Assembly (NCBI GenBank): GCA_039105265.1
Contig: JAPFFF010000010.1
Location: 4,774,001-4,838,000, forward strand
Origin: Tritrichomonas musculus
Taxonomy: Eukaryota > Parabasalia > Tritrichomonadida > Tritrichomonadidae
DNA length: 64,000 nt
Direction of reading: 5' to 3'
Positions 40,540 to 51,860 of this stretch are shown here, piece after piece. The notes under the pieces are model-generated. The model was not told the DNA's origin and did no database searches. It saw nothing but the letters and a program-made list of their open reading frames with translations. The position numbers and the translations under genes are program-made. Numbering within the stretch: position 1 is the first letter of the stretch; each line of letters opens with the position of its first letter.

Positions 40540-43060
40540 GGTAACAGTCGAACATCATCAATCGATCATCATCAATCGTCATCATCAACAATCGTCATCA
40601 CGATCATCATCAATCGATCATTAATCTATCAACAACTCAATCGATCATCATCAACAACTCAATCGTCATCAATCGATCAACAACTCAATCATCATCAACA
40701 TGAACACATCATCATCAATCGTCATCATGAACACATCATCATCAATCAATCATCATCAATCGATCAACTCAATCGTCATGCATTCGATCATTATCAACAA
40801 CTCAATCGTCATCAACAGGATCATCATCAATCGATCATCAACATATCGATCATCATCAATCGATTATCATCAATCGTCATCACGATCATCAACAACATCA
40901 TCATCATCACGTTCATCATCAAACGAACATCATGATCGTCATCAACAACTCATTCATCAACAACAACATCATCATCAATCATTCAACAACTCGATCCTCA
41001 TAAATCGATCATCATCAACAACTCATTCATCAACAACAACATCTATAATCGATCATCATGAACACATCATCAACAACTCATTCATCATCAACAACTCATT
41101 CATCATCAACAGGATCATCAACATATCGATTCATTCATCATGAACACATCATCATCAATCGATCAACAACTCTATCATCATCAATCGAACATCATCGATC
41201 ATCATGAACACGTCATCATCAATCGATCATCAACAACATCATCAACACGATCATCAGCAACAACATCATCAACATATCGATTCATTCATCGTCAATGAAC
41301 ATCATTAACTGGATCACTCATGATCATCAATCAACAGTATCATCAACATACCGATTCATTCATCATCACGAACAACATATATCAATCAATCATCATCATA
41401 AATCGAACATCATCAACAACGAACATCAACTCTACGATCATCAACATATCAACTCATTCGTCATCAATCGATCCTCATCAATCGGCCGTCATCAATGAAC
41501 ATATATCGATCAACAACTCTATCATCATCAATCGATCAACAGGATCGTCATCACGATCATCATCAATCATCATCAACATATCGATTCATTCGTTAACGAA
41601 CATATATCGATTCATTCATGAACACATCATCAACAATCGTCCATCGTCAACAGGATCACTCATGATCATCAATCAACAGTATCATCAACAATCGATCATC
41701 ATCAACATATCAACTCATTCGTCAACAATCGATCATATCATTAATCGAAATCGATCAGAACCATCATCAAATCGCTTCATAAGTTAACTAGTTAGATCTA
41801 CCTAGATATCTAACGGTAAATCTAACTATGCAATTTTGATCCATATTTGATACGTTTTCGATACATTTCGACCATTATATAACGATTCATCATCAACAAC
41901 AGTATCAACTCAATCAACATCAACAGGATCATCAACATATCAACTCATTCGTCAACAATAGTATTATCACGATCAACATCATCAACTCATTCATCATCAA
42001 CATATCGATTCATTTATCATCAACGAATATATATCGATCAACATCAAACGATCATCATCATCGATCATCATGAACACGTCATCAACAACTCAATCATCAT
42101 CAACAGGATCAGCAACATATCGATTCATTCATCAATCGAACATCGTCAACAGGATCACTCATGATCATCAACAACAGTGTCATCATCAACATCATCATCA
42201 ACATCAACAGTATCATCAACAGGATCATCATCAACTCATTTGTCATCAACAGTATCATCAAACGAACATCATCAACAGGATCATCAACAGGATCATCAAC
42301 AGGATCATCAATCGTCATCAACAACAGTATCATCAATCGATCAACAACTCAATCATCATCAACAGGATCAGCAACATATCGATTATCATCAATCGATCAA
42401 CATAAACAGTATCATCAACATATCGATCAACATCAACAGTATCATCAACAACAAAAACAGCAGCATCGATCATCATGAACACGTCAACATCAACTCAATC
42501 ATCATAACGATCATCATCAACATCAAATCATCAATCGACATCATCAACATCATCCTCATCAATCGATTCATTAACAACAACAGCAGCATCGATTCATTAA
42601 CAACAGCAGCATCAACAGGATCATCATCAACTCATTCATCATCAACAGGATCATCAACAGGATCATCAACAGTATCATCAACAGTATCGATTCATTCAGC
42701 ATCAACAACATCATCACCACGATCAACAGTAACAGTATCGTCAACAGGATCATCTACATATCAACTCATTCATTAACAACATCATCCTCATCAATCGATC
42801 AACAACAACATCATCATCACGATCAACAGTAACAGTATCATCAACATATCGATTCATTCATCAATCGATCAACAACTCAATCATCATCAACAGGATCATC
42901 AACAACAGTATCATCACGATCATCATCATATCGGTTCATTCATCAACATCAACATCAAATCATTCATCATCAACAACAGTATCAACTCAATCAACATCAA
43001 CAGGATCATCAACATATCAACTCATTCGTCAACAGTCGATCACTAACAATGAACCAATAA
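40540..43060. repeat. Low-complexity ATC/CAA tract, left arm
   Basis: 2.5 kb made of words such as GATCATCATCAACA, ATCGATCAACAACTC and CATATCGATTCATTCATC. Every plus-strand frame therefore stays open and gives Ser/His/Asn/Ile-rich frames that I do not regard as genes. Two unique blocks interrupt it (41,780-41,880 and 43,060-43,260). Confidence 0.9.
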
Positions 43061-43191
43061 CAGCATCGATATCGGATCATCTATATTCGCATCAGATTCG
43101 ACTGAAAACAGCTTATTTTTGGATCAAAATCGCATAGTTAGATTTGCTGTTAGATATCTAATTAGATCTAACTAGTTAACTTTGGGAGTGA
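41784..43191. repeat. Nested inverted repeat inside the left arm
   Basis: GTTAACTAGTTAGATCTA...TATCTAAC..CAAATCTAACTATGC at 41,784-41,862 returns inverted at 43,128-43,191 with few differences. Because the whole arm is itself inverted, four copies exist in the palindrome (the others near 43,940-44,010 and 45,300-45,372). Confidence 0.75.
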
Positions 43192-43348
43192 TTCATGAGT
43201 GTTTCTGATCGATATCGAAGCGTCTGTGATCATAACTTAACGGATCATTAACGATAAACCATGAACGGATCCAACTATACGGTTTCAATCGATAATGGAT
43301 CATCTATATCCGCATCAGATTCGATTAATAACAAGTCACTCGATATCA

Positions 43349-43349
<1 letters not shown>

Positions 43350-43392
<43 letters not shown>
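43350..43392. repeat. CA microsatellite, left of centre
   Basis: About 21 CA units; the right-arm partner (43,665-43,766) is about twice as long and contains one TGAATG interruption. Confidence 0.95.
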
Positions 43393-43425
43393 TCACAGAT
43401 ATTAATCGACGATACCGAAACTAGA

Positions 43426-43630
43426 TTCTCCAGTATTGGATTCGCATGTGAAACTCGATAGAAGTCGGTAAAGTTGGTATTGGTTAATATCGTCGATAAT
43501 GTAAGTGTTAATGTATTCGTTCATATATCCGATAATGTATTCGTCAATATTGTTATTAATGTAAGTGTTAATGTATTCGTTCATATATCCGATAATGTTA
43601 TCTCTAATATTGTCGATAATGTATCTCTTA
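43426..43630. other. Central spacer of the palindrome
   Basis: 205 bp of unique sequence containing two copies of a segment GTTAATGTATTCGTTCATAT followed by ATCCGATAATGT. This spacer would be the loop if the arms pair. Confidence 0.8.
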
Positions 43631-43664
43631 TCTAGTTTCGGTATCGTCGATTAATATCTGTGAA

Positions 43665-43685
43665 TGTGTGTGTGTGTGTGTGTGA

Positions 43686-43766
<81 letters not shown>
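43665..43766. repeat. TG microsatellite, right of centre
   Basis: A TG run of about 100 bp with one GTGAATGTG interruption; counterpart of the CA run at 43,350. Confidence 0.95.
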
Positions 43767-43767
<1 letters not shown>

Positions 43768-43999
43768 TGAGATGAGATGATATCGAGTGACTTGTTATTA
43801 ATCGAATCTGATGCGGATATAGATGATCCATTATCGATTGAAACCGTATAGTTGGATCCGTTCATGGTTTATCGTTAATGATCCGTTAAGTTATGATCAC
43901 AGACGCTTCGATATCGATCAGAAACACTCATGAATCACTCCCAAAGTTAACTAGTTAGATCTAATTAGATATCTAACAGCAAATCTAACTATGCGATTT

Positions 44000-46620
44000 T
44001 GATCCAAAAATAAGCTGTTTTCAGTCGAATCTGATGCGAATATAGATGATCCGATATCGATGCTGTTATTGGTTCATTGTTAGTGATCGACTGTTGACGA
44101 ATGAGTTGATATGTTGATGATCCTGTTGATGTTGATTGAGTTGATACTGTTGTTGATGATGAATGATTTGATGTTGATGTTGATGAATGAACCGATATGA
44201 TGATGATCGTGATGATACTGTTGTTGATGATCCTGTTGATGATGATTGAGTTGTTGATCGATTGATGAATGAATCGATATGTTGATGATACTGTTACTGT
44301 TGATCGTGATGATGATGTTGTTGTTGATCGATTGATGAGGATGATGTTGTTAATGAATGAGTTGTTAATGAATGAGTTGTTGATGAATGAGTTGATATGT
44401 AGATGATCCTGTTGACGATACTGTTACTGTTGATCGTGGTGATGATGTTGTTGATGCTGAATGAATCGATACTGTTGATGATACTGTTGATGATCCTGTT
44501 GATGATCCTGTTGATGATGAATGAGTTGATGATGATCCTGTTGATGCTGCTGTTGTTAATGAATCGATGCTGCTGTTGTTGTTAATGAATCGATTGATGA
44601 GGATGATGTTGATGATGTCGATTGATGATTTGATGTTGATGATGATCGTTATGATGATTGAGTTGATGTTGACGTGTTCATGATGATCGATGCTGCTGTT
44701 TTTGTTGTTGATGATACTGTTGATGTTGATCGATATGTTGATGATACTGTTTATGTTGATCGATTGATGATAATCGATATGTTGCTGATCCTGTTGATGA
44801 TGATTGAGTTGTTGATCGATTGATGATACTGTTGTTGATGACGATTGATGATCCTGTTGATGATCCTGTTGATGATCCTGTTGATGATGTTCGTTTGATG
44901 ATACTGTTGATGACAAATGAGTTGATGATGATCCTGTTGATGATACTGTTGATGTTGATGATGATGTTGATGATGACACTGTTGTTGATGATCATGAGTG
45001 ATCCTGTTGACGATGTTCGATTGATGAATGAATCGATATGTTGCTGATCCTGTTGATGATGATTGAGTTGTTGATGACGTGTTCATGATGATCGATGATG
45101 ATGATCGTTTGATGTTGATCGATATATATTCGTTGATGATAAATGAATCGATATGTTGATGATGAATGAGTTGATGATGTTGATCGTGATAATACTATTG
45201 TTGACGAATGAGTTGATATGTTGATGATCCTGTTGATGTTGATTGAGTTGATACTGTTGTTGATGATGAATCGTTATATAATGGTCGAAATGTATCGAAA
45301 ACGTATCAAATATGGATCAAAATTGCATAGTTAGATTTACCGTTAGATATCTAGGTAGATCTAACTAGTTAACTTATGAAGCGATTTGATGATGGTTCTG
45401 ATCGATTTCGATTAATGATATGATCGATTGTTGACGAATGAGTTGATATGTTGATGATGATCGATTGTTGATGATACTGTTGATTGATGATCATGAGTGA
45501 TCCTGTTGACGATGGACGATTGTTGATGATGTGTTCATGAATGAATCGATATATGTTCGTTAACGAATGAATCGATATGTTGATGATGATTGATGATGAT
45601 CGTGATGACGATCCTGTTGATCGATTGATGATGATAGAGTTGTTGATCGATATATGTTCATTGATGACGGCCGATTGATGAGGATCGATTGATGACGAAT
45701 GAGTTGATATGTTGATGATCGTAGAGTTGATGTTCGTTGTTGATGATGTTCGATTTATGATGATGATTGATTGATATATGTTGTTCGTGATGATGAATGA
45801 ATCGGTATGTTGATGATACTGTTGATTGATGATCATGAGTGATCCAGTTAATGATGTTCATTGACGATGAATGAATCGATATGTTGATGATGTTGTTGCT
45901 GATGATCGTGTTGATGATGTTGTTGATGATCGATTGATGATGACGTGTTCATGATGATCGATGATGTTCGATTGATGATGATAGAGTTGTTGATCGATTG
46001 ATGATGATGTGTTCATGATGAATGAATCGATATGTTGATGATCCTGTTGATGATGAATGAGTTGTTGATGATGAATGAGTTGTTGATGATGTGTTCATGA
46101 TGATCGATTATAGATGTTGTTGTTGATGAATGAGTTGTTGATGATGATCGATTTATGAGGATCGAGTTGTTGAATGATTGATGATGATGTTGTTGTTGAT
46201 GAATGAGTTGTTGATGACGATCATGATGTTCGTTTGATGATGAACGTGATGATGATGATGTTGTTGATGATCGTGATGACGATTGATGATAATCGATTGA
46301 TGATGATCGATATGTTGATGATCGATTGATGATGATCCTGTTGATGACGATTGAGTTGTTGATAATGATCGAATGCATGACGATTGAGTTGATCGATTGA
46401 TGATGATTGATTGATGATGATGTGTTCATGATGACGATTGATGATGATGTGTTCATGTTGATGATGATTGAGTTGTTGATCGATTGATGACGATTGAGTT
46501 GTTGATGATGATCGATTGAGTTGTTGATAGATTAATGATCGATTGATGATGATCGTGATGACGATTGTTGATGATGACGATTGATGATGATCGATTGATG
46601 ATGTTCGACTGTTACCGATC
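44000..46620. repeat. Low-complexity GAT/TTG tract, right arm
   Basis: Inverted copy of the tract at 40.54-43.06 kb, with one additional 30-bp unit near 44,370. Confidence 0.9.
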
Positions 46621-46653
46621 AAAAATAGATATGTTACCAATGGAGTGATTCAC

Positions 46654-47046
46654 TTAGTATTTGGATTGTATTCTAGTGACATACTTAAACGATTTGGTAT
46701 GTGGATCGTAGTATCTGGACTTGTATGTGTATGAGTCACTCTCTTCTGGTTTGGTAGTACTCTGTCGCGGAACTGTTCGTGATACATTACAGAGTTTGCC
46801 ATTACGTTTGGTGAATCGTTTTGTCGATTGTGGTATATCTTCATTAAGTGTTCTACTGTCGAACTTACTAGCATTTGGATTACGACGAAACAGGGTGTTG
46901 AGGGTCTTATAATCTTGTTTGGTTGTTAACTCGATGATAGCTCGTTTAAGTACTGATAAGTCATCGGTAGTGTATAACTCTTCGAGTGTCGGTTGTCCAT
47001 TGTATGGAGTTTGCTTTGCAAATGATGGATTCTTGGTCTTACTCAT
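46654..47046 (-). CDS. Small basic element protein, 130 aa (right-arm copy)
   Basis: Residue-for-residue identical to the protein at 40,110-40,502. Both copies are intact, so the duplication is recent or homogenised. Confidence 0.6.
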   Translation of the reverse strand: MSKTKNPSFAKQTPYNGQPTLEELYTTDDLSVLKRAIIELTTKQDYKTLNTLFRRNPNASKFDSRTLNEDIPQSTKRFTKRNGKLCNVSRTVPRQSTTKPEESDSYTYKSRYYDPHTKSFKYVTRIQSKY

Positions 47047-47062
47047 TTCGATGGAATTAAAC

Positions 47063-47452
47063 TTACACAGATAACGCATAAATGTTAATTTCGATACTAT
47101 AATTAGCTAGCTGTGTTGGTATAGTTGTTGGATCAGATGTTATAGTTGGATCGTTTACGATAGATGTTATAGATGGATCGTTTACATCAGATGTTATAGT
47201 TGGATCGTTCACGATAGATGTCATAGATGGATCGTTTACGATAGATGTTATAGCTGGATCGTTCACGATAGATGTCATAGATGGATCGTTTACGATAGAT
47301 GTTATAGCTGGATCGTTTACATCAGATGTTATAGTTGGATCGTTTACGATAGATGTTATAGTTGGATCGTTCACGATAGATGTCATAGATGGATCGTTTA
47401 CGATAGATGTTATAGCTGGATCGTTCACGATAAGTTCGTTGGTGATATACAT
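47063..47452 (-). CDS. VNDPxxTSI repeat protein (right-arm copy)
   Basis: Identical to the protein at 39,704-40,093, including the order of variant repeats. Confidence 0.5.
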   Translation of the reverse strand: MYITNELIVNDPAITSIVNDPSMTSIVNDPTITSIVNDPTITSDVNDPAITSIVNDPSMTSIVNDPAITSIVNDPSMTSIVNDPTITSDVNDPSITSIVNDPTITSDPTTIPTQLANYSIEINIYALSV

Positions 47453-47493
47453 TTATGATCGATTCTTAACGGTACAAACCAAAAATAATAGAC

Positions 47494-47700
47494 CTACTGC
47501 GCATATGATCTTACGCAAGTGCCCATTCGAGGGGTCTTATGACTTGGACTGAAGAAGTAGACACGTTTACGGAACATATGTGTTCCATTACATGTAGACC
47601 ATATTCGTTTAATATCATTCGGATACCTATCTGGAGTAATGAAATGATAACTCTCTGGTTTAAACCCGAAATCGTCATAGTACATGAAGTACTCACTCAT
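47494..47700 (-). CDS. 68-aa element protein (right-arm copy)
   Basis: Identical to 39,456-39,662. Confidence 0.5.
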   Translation of the reverse strand: MSEYFMYYDDFGFKPESYHFITPDRYPNDIKRIWSTCNGTHMFRKRVYFFSPSHKTPRMGTCVRSYAQ

Positions 47701-47876
47701 TTGGAATGAAGATAAAAAAGTTAAATGAATATCGATAGGGTGGTCGTTTACAAGTGATCGTTAGAGCTATAGTTTTGGACTATCATAAGGGGTCGGCGAT
47801 GGCGGAAATGGCTGATCCGTGCGTTAGACTGGGTGGAGGATACGTAGTATCCGAAACACAGTCTAATACATCTACT

Positions 47877-48110
47877 ATATATAATTATTATTCAAAAACT
47901 AGTATCGCAAGCAGAATTAAAGTTCGAAAAGAACTCATCTACAATAGACCGCTTGAATCATATGAAGTATTCATTATAGATCAGCATATTTATAAAGGCT
48001 ATTCATTAGAAGTTGCTGCAAACTTTTTACGACTAAGAACTGTTGCATCAGTTAAAAAGTTAGCTGAACAAAGGAAAAGGTATCTTCAGTTGAATGGCTT
48101 TATTAAATAA
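47877..48110 (+). pseudogene. P-element-like transposase gene, 3' end beyond the palindrome
   Basis: Reads KTSIASRIKVRKELIYNRPL and SYEVFIIDQHIYKGYSLEVA, ending at 48,110. IDQHIY repeats the FDQHIY of the upstream part, so the transposase ends in two SANT-like units and the palindrome sits inside the first one. The frame reading through the palindrome's terminus (from 47,754) is accidental. Confidence 0.6.
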
Positions 48111-49179
48111 TATCAATTATAAATAATCTTTACTTTTTTTACATCACATTTTTTATTAACGTAACATTTTAACGTAACTTTTTATAAAATCAAAAGTTTT
48201 GATGTAAATCAGTTATTTATGTTTAAAACAATATTTTTATTCAAAATCTAAAGATATATATTATTTTTCATTAACTCTTGCTGATTTTGATCAAAAAACT
48301 ATGTTATCACATATGATTCTATCTAGGAGATATAATTAGAAGCAAAATATCATAGAAAAAAAGGTTTTGTACATCGGTACTATTATAAAATAATTCAAAT
48401 ACATCGAATAAATAAATCAAAACGATTTGGCTAATCATAATAAGTCCAAATAAAATCAGAATTTTATATTAAAATTTAAGTGTCATTTTACACCATCAAA
48501 AGAATGATCAAAGAAATAACAAAGTTTTAATAATTTATTAGCAATAATAAATGAATAAAAATTATTTCTACTTTATATTCATGCTTTTTTTATTTTAATT
48601 GATTAAATTTTTGAAGATAAAAGTATTTCTCAAATAAAAAAATTAACGGAAAATTACATATGTATTTACATATGTAATTTCTATCGTCCTGTGTAATTAC
48701 ATTGTATATACAAAAAGTAAAGATTAATTATAAAAAAATTAATATTTTTTTTTAATTATAAAATAATTTATAATTTAACTTTAATAATATTATTTTAATA
48801 TTTATAACAATCTTTTATTTCTTATAATATTTTTACTAATGTATATGTATTTATTATAATTATATTTTTCAAAGGATTTGAACAAATATACTTTCAAAAA
48901 ATGTGAGATTAATAAAATAAATATTTTGCAAAATCTTACCTGTGTTTTTAGATAATATTTTAGATTATTATTATATTTGTTATAAAAATTATTAATACTT
49001 GCCATTGACTCATAATTTTCAATTTTTTAGGTTGCGGTACTTATTATTATACAGACTGTTCAACTCAAATATATATTCGTCCAATTCAAATATTGAAGGC
49101 TATTTTAAAAAGTTTAACTTTTTGAAAACATTCAATGAAAACTCGTTGCTAAGTGGATTATCTTTTTTGAAACCACTTT
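48111..49179. other. AT-rich intergenic DNA
   Basis: No gene is seen. It includes a short palindrome, TTACATATGTATTTACATATG (48,656-48,679 region), and poly-A/T runs. Confidence 0.5.
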
Positions 49180-50250
49180 ATGGGATTATATAATTTAACA
49201 CTGATACTTCTTTATTTTTCCATTGTCTTTTTAAATCCAAGGGAAATGATTAAAAGAAAACTTGATTTTAAAAATGAATTTATCTTTTTACAAGTATTCG
49301 TTTATCAACCCACTCTTATTTCAATCATAATACCGATTTTTAACAAATTTCCATATCTTGAACGTTGCATACGTTCACTCCAAAATCAAACTTTTAATAA
49401 TTTCGAAGTCGTTGCAATTGATGATTATTCTACTGATAAATCTTCCCAATTTATTTTAGAGAAGATGCAAACAGATAGCCGCATCAAACTAGTTCAAAAT
49501 ACTTACAAACAAGGTATATGCAATACCAGAATTCACGGAGTTTTTTCATCAAGAGGAAAATATATTATGTCTTTAGACCCAGATGATATTTATTACAACA
49601 ACACCCTCAGAATTTCTTATAAAAAGATTACGGAATTACGTGCTGATGTAATTGATATGCTTATGGAACTTCGGCACAAAGATAATATAAATCGAAATTG
49701 GATTCCATGCAATAAAAATTATACTAAAAATGAAGAATTAATCAAAGATCTTCAATTATTTAATTTTCTGCTTATTCCATGGAATGTATGCAGAAAAATC
49801 GTAAAAGGAGAGATTTATAAGAAGGCTGCTACATTAATACTTCCTTTTGTTGAAAACAAATATATTACTGTAGGAGAAGATTTAATTCATTGCGGCGCCA
49901 TCTTTTTTTTTGTAAAGAATTTTTATTGTACAAAATTTGTTGGCTATGTTTATTTTTTCGGACTTCCAAATAATTCTGTATCGGACTCATATCAATCAAA
50001 GTCAATGAATCAGGTTCAGAAAAACTATAGCGAATATCTTTTGAGATATTTATATGAAAAACGATTCGAACTTAACAAAACCAATTTGAACGACTTTTTA
50101 AAATCACCTATTAATTCAGAAACCTATAATAATTTAACAACAATAGTAAAAAAACCAAATAATGATAAGTGCATCATCAAAATCAATGGATTCAAAAGTG
50201 TGCTAGTAGAGAATTATGGATATTGCTTTATATCAAAAGAACATCGATAG
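49180..50250 (+). CDS. Family 2 glycosyltransferase, membrane anchored
   Basis: 356 residues with a hydrophobic N-terminus (LTLILLYFSIVFL), then the GT-A core: ISIIIPIFNKFPYLERCIRS, QNQTFNNFEVVAIDDYSTD (first Asp pair), QGICNTRIHGVFSSRGKYIM and SLDPDDIY (the DxD-like metal site). This is the standard GT2 order. The C-terminal half (about 170 residues) is specific to the protein. It likely transfers a sugar to a cell-surface glycan. The following gene is another transferase on the same strand, 300 bp away. Confidence 0.8.
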   Translation: MGLYNLTLILLYFSIVFLNPREMIKRKLDFKNEFIFLQVFVYQPTLISIIIPIFNKFPYLERCIRSLQNQTFNNFEVVAIDDYSTDKSSQFILEKMQTDSRIKLVQNTYKQGICNTRIHGVFSSRGKYIMSLDPDDIYYNNTLRISYKKITELRADVIDMLMELRHKDNINRNWIPCNKNYTKNEELIKDLQLFNFLLIPWNVCRKIVKGEIYKKAATLILPFVENKYITVGEDLIHCGAIFFFVKNFYCTKFVGYVYFFGLPNNSVSDSYQSKSMNQVQKNYSEYLLRYLYEKRFELNKTNLNDFLKSPINSETYNNLTTIVKKPNNDKCIIKINGFKSVLVENYGYCFISKEHR

Positions 50251-50552
50251 TTTTTTTCTTTCAATAATGATTATTTTTATCATTGCGCATACATTTAAGT
50301 TCTTTTTATAATATTTTGTCTGTTATAATAAAATTCATATTAATTGTTTTGAAATAAATTAATCTTATTAGTATACAAATGTTTTTATGCTTTAAAAATA
50401 ATTTCAAATATTTATTTTTTAGTTTGTTAAAGTTTTATGAATTATTTCAGAACTATGTTTTTTTTTCTATTGTAATTTTGAGAAAAGAGCCATTTATCAA
50501 CATAATTTTATAGCCAATATAAAATCATTCTTAAAATTATACTTTTTTTAAC
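50251..50552. other. Spacer between the glycosyltransferase genes
   Basis: AT-rich, nothing recognised. Confidence 0.5.
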
Positions 50553-51860
50553 ATGAAACTTTGTCTATGTTTACGAAATTTCTTCAGATTTTTGTATTGT
50601 CCAGCAATGGCTATTTTATTCTATCATTCATTTTACATCGTTAATTTTTATTTTTTTCCTCCAATAATCCACCAAAAGGCCAGTTTTTTCTCAGATCTTC
50701 GATTTTCTAGTATTTATCACCAATTTCCATTTCAAGTGAATAAAACGATCAAAAAACAGATTTTATTATTCATAAACCAGTTAGAAAAATTAAAGAGTAA
50801 TGCACCAATCAACCCTTACACTGGAAGACATGTTTTTATAGCCGCAGTTGTAAATTTAAAACAATACGATTTAGCAATGAATTTATTATGTTCATTTTCT
50901 CAAGTTCAAGTTGATCCAAAATCATTATTATTAATCACTATAGATAAAGAAAGCTATATGATTTATAAGCGATACAACATCCCTATTTGCCTCCTAGATC
51001 TATCATCTTGCAGATTTGAGTACTATATTTTGGTTAAGATCAAAATAATTATCCTTAAAATTTTACTTTTATTAGATTACGAATTACTAGTTACAGATAT
51101 AGATATAGCATATTTTGAGCCATTCAAACAATATTTATTTCTACCCGAAACATACGACATTGGCCTCTGGTATGAAGCCGGAATTCCTGATGTTACTTCC
51201 AGAACATTTTATTGGAATATCAACACCGGATTTCTCAGAATGTTTCCAACTACATCTACAATTAATCTACTTAATGAATGGATCAAAGAAAACAACGAAA
51301 ACTTGAAAATTGGCAATCAACGTCCTCTTCAAGAACTAATGAGAAACAACTCAAAAACAAATTGTACATATATTGACCAAGACGATCAATTTTTCTTAAA
51401 GTTTGAAAACTTTTCAGACCCCAATACAAATCCTTACTTTTATAAAGGTTTCTGGCGTTGTACGATTTATAATAAAACTTCTTTCATTTGGCACATTTTC
51501 CCTGAAAGAAAAATGCTTTCTGGATGCGAAGCTGTAACACGGAATCTCCCATCTGTTGTTGATTATCGAAAAAAGAATATCTCGGCTGGAATGCTTCATT
51601 TAATCTGCGTATCTGGCGGAGATGATAAAGGTAGATTCTTGAATTCTTCGGGCCTTTGGTTTTATGACACGAAAATTAAACAATGTATTAGGGAATCTGC
51701 TATCAAAAGGTGGAAAGTAATCTTCACTAAGTTCAATGAAAGCTTCTTCGTAACACCTTATAGACCAACGCTGTACTCGTTCCCAACAATCCACATAGTG
51801 GCCAACTTTTCAAAATACACAATTGTTGATGATGTAAATAACTGGGCTTCAATTGAATAG
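50553..51860 (+). CDS. Nucleotide-diphospho-sugar transferase (GT77-like), type II membrane protein
   Basis: 435 residues. An N-terminal membrane helix (AMAILFYHSFYIVNFYFFPP) is followed by a lumenal domain: GRHVFIAAVVNLKQYDLAMN, then ILLLLDYELLVTDIDIAYF with the D-x-D of the Nucleotid_trans family. It continues with NINTGFLRMFPTTSTINLLNEW and later WHIFPERKMLSGC. This fits PF03407-type transferases (arabinosyl-, xylosyl- or galactosyltransferases). Several sequons and cysteines agree with a Golgi lumen position. The sugar is unknown. Together with the upstream gene it suggests a glycan-building pair, although each has its own spacer. Confidence 0.72.
   Translation: MKLCLCLRNFFRFLYCPAMAILFYHSFYIVNFYFFPPIIHQKASFFSDLRFSSIYHQFPFQVNKTIKKQILLFINQLEKLKSNAPINPYTGRHVFIAAVVNLKQYDLAMNLLCSFSQVQVDPKSLLLITIDKESYMIYKRYNIPICLLDLSSCRFEYYILVKIKIIILKILLLLDYELLVTDIDIAYFEPFKQYLFLPETYDIGLWYEAGIPDVTSRTFYWNINTGFLRMFPTTSTINLLNEWIKENNENLKIGNQRPLQELMRNNSKTNCTYIDQDDQFFLKFENFSDPNTNPYFYKGFWRCTIYNKTSFIWHIFPERKMLSGCEAVTRNLPSVVDYRKKNISAGMLHLICVSGGDDKGRFLNSSGLWFYDTKIKQCIRESAIKRWKVIFTKFNESFFVTPYRPTLYSFPTIHIVANFSKYTIVDDVNNWASIE

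Larger units (their letters stand above)
39280..47876. mobile_element. 8.6-kb near-perfect palindromic element
   Basis: Left arm 39,280-43,425 and right arm 43,631-47,876 are inverted copies around a 205-bp spacer. Positions pair as x and 87,156 minus x over most of the arm. The offset changes only by a 30-bp repeat unit near 42.77/44.37 kb and by the length of a CA/TG run. The arm proteins are identical in both copies. The ends are AGTAGATGTATTAG...CTAATACATCTACT, flanked by ATATATA on both sides (39,273-39,279 and 47,877-47,883). It interrupts a P-like transposase gene. It carries three small genes per arm and a long low-complexity tract, with no transposase, polymerase or capsid gene, so it is probably non-autonomous. 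It looks young. Its relation to the helicase element at 33-36 kb is shown by shared sequence. Confidence 0.85.

Noticed and set aside
43261-43865. Small frames MNGSNYTVSIDNG at the palindrome centre
   Set aside because: They run into the CA/TG microsatellite and differ between arms by repeat length; unlikely to be genes.
40540-46620. Many Ser/His/Asn/Ile- or Met/Leu-rich frames in the palindrome arms
   Set aside because: All three frames of the low-complexity tract are open in both arms; there is no evidence of selection on one frame.
39280-47876. Calling the palindrome a Polinton/Maverick
   Set aside because: AG...CT ends and short duplication fit, but no polymerase, integrase, protease, ATPase or capsid gene is seen; left unclassified.
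47754-48110. A 118-aa gene starting inside the palindrome end
   Set aside because: The first part is element terminus; only the portion after 47,877 matches the transposase tail.
48999-49193. 64-aa plus-strand frame before the GT2 gene
   Set aside because: Overlaps the start of the GT2 gene in another frame and has no recognisable features.
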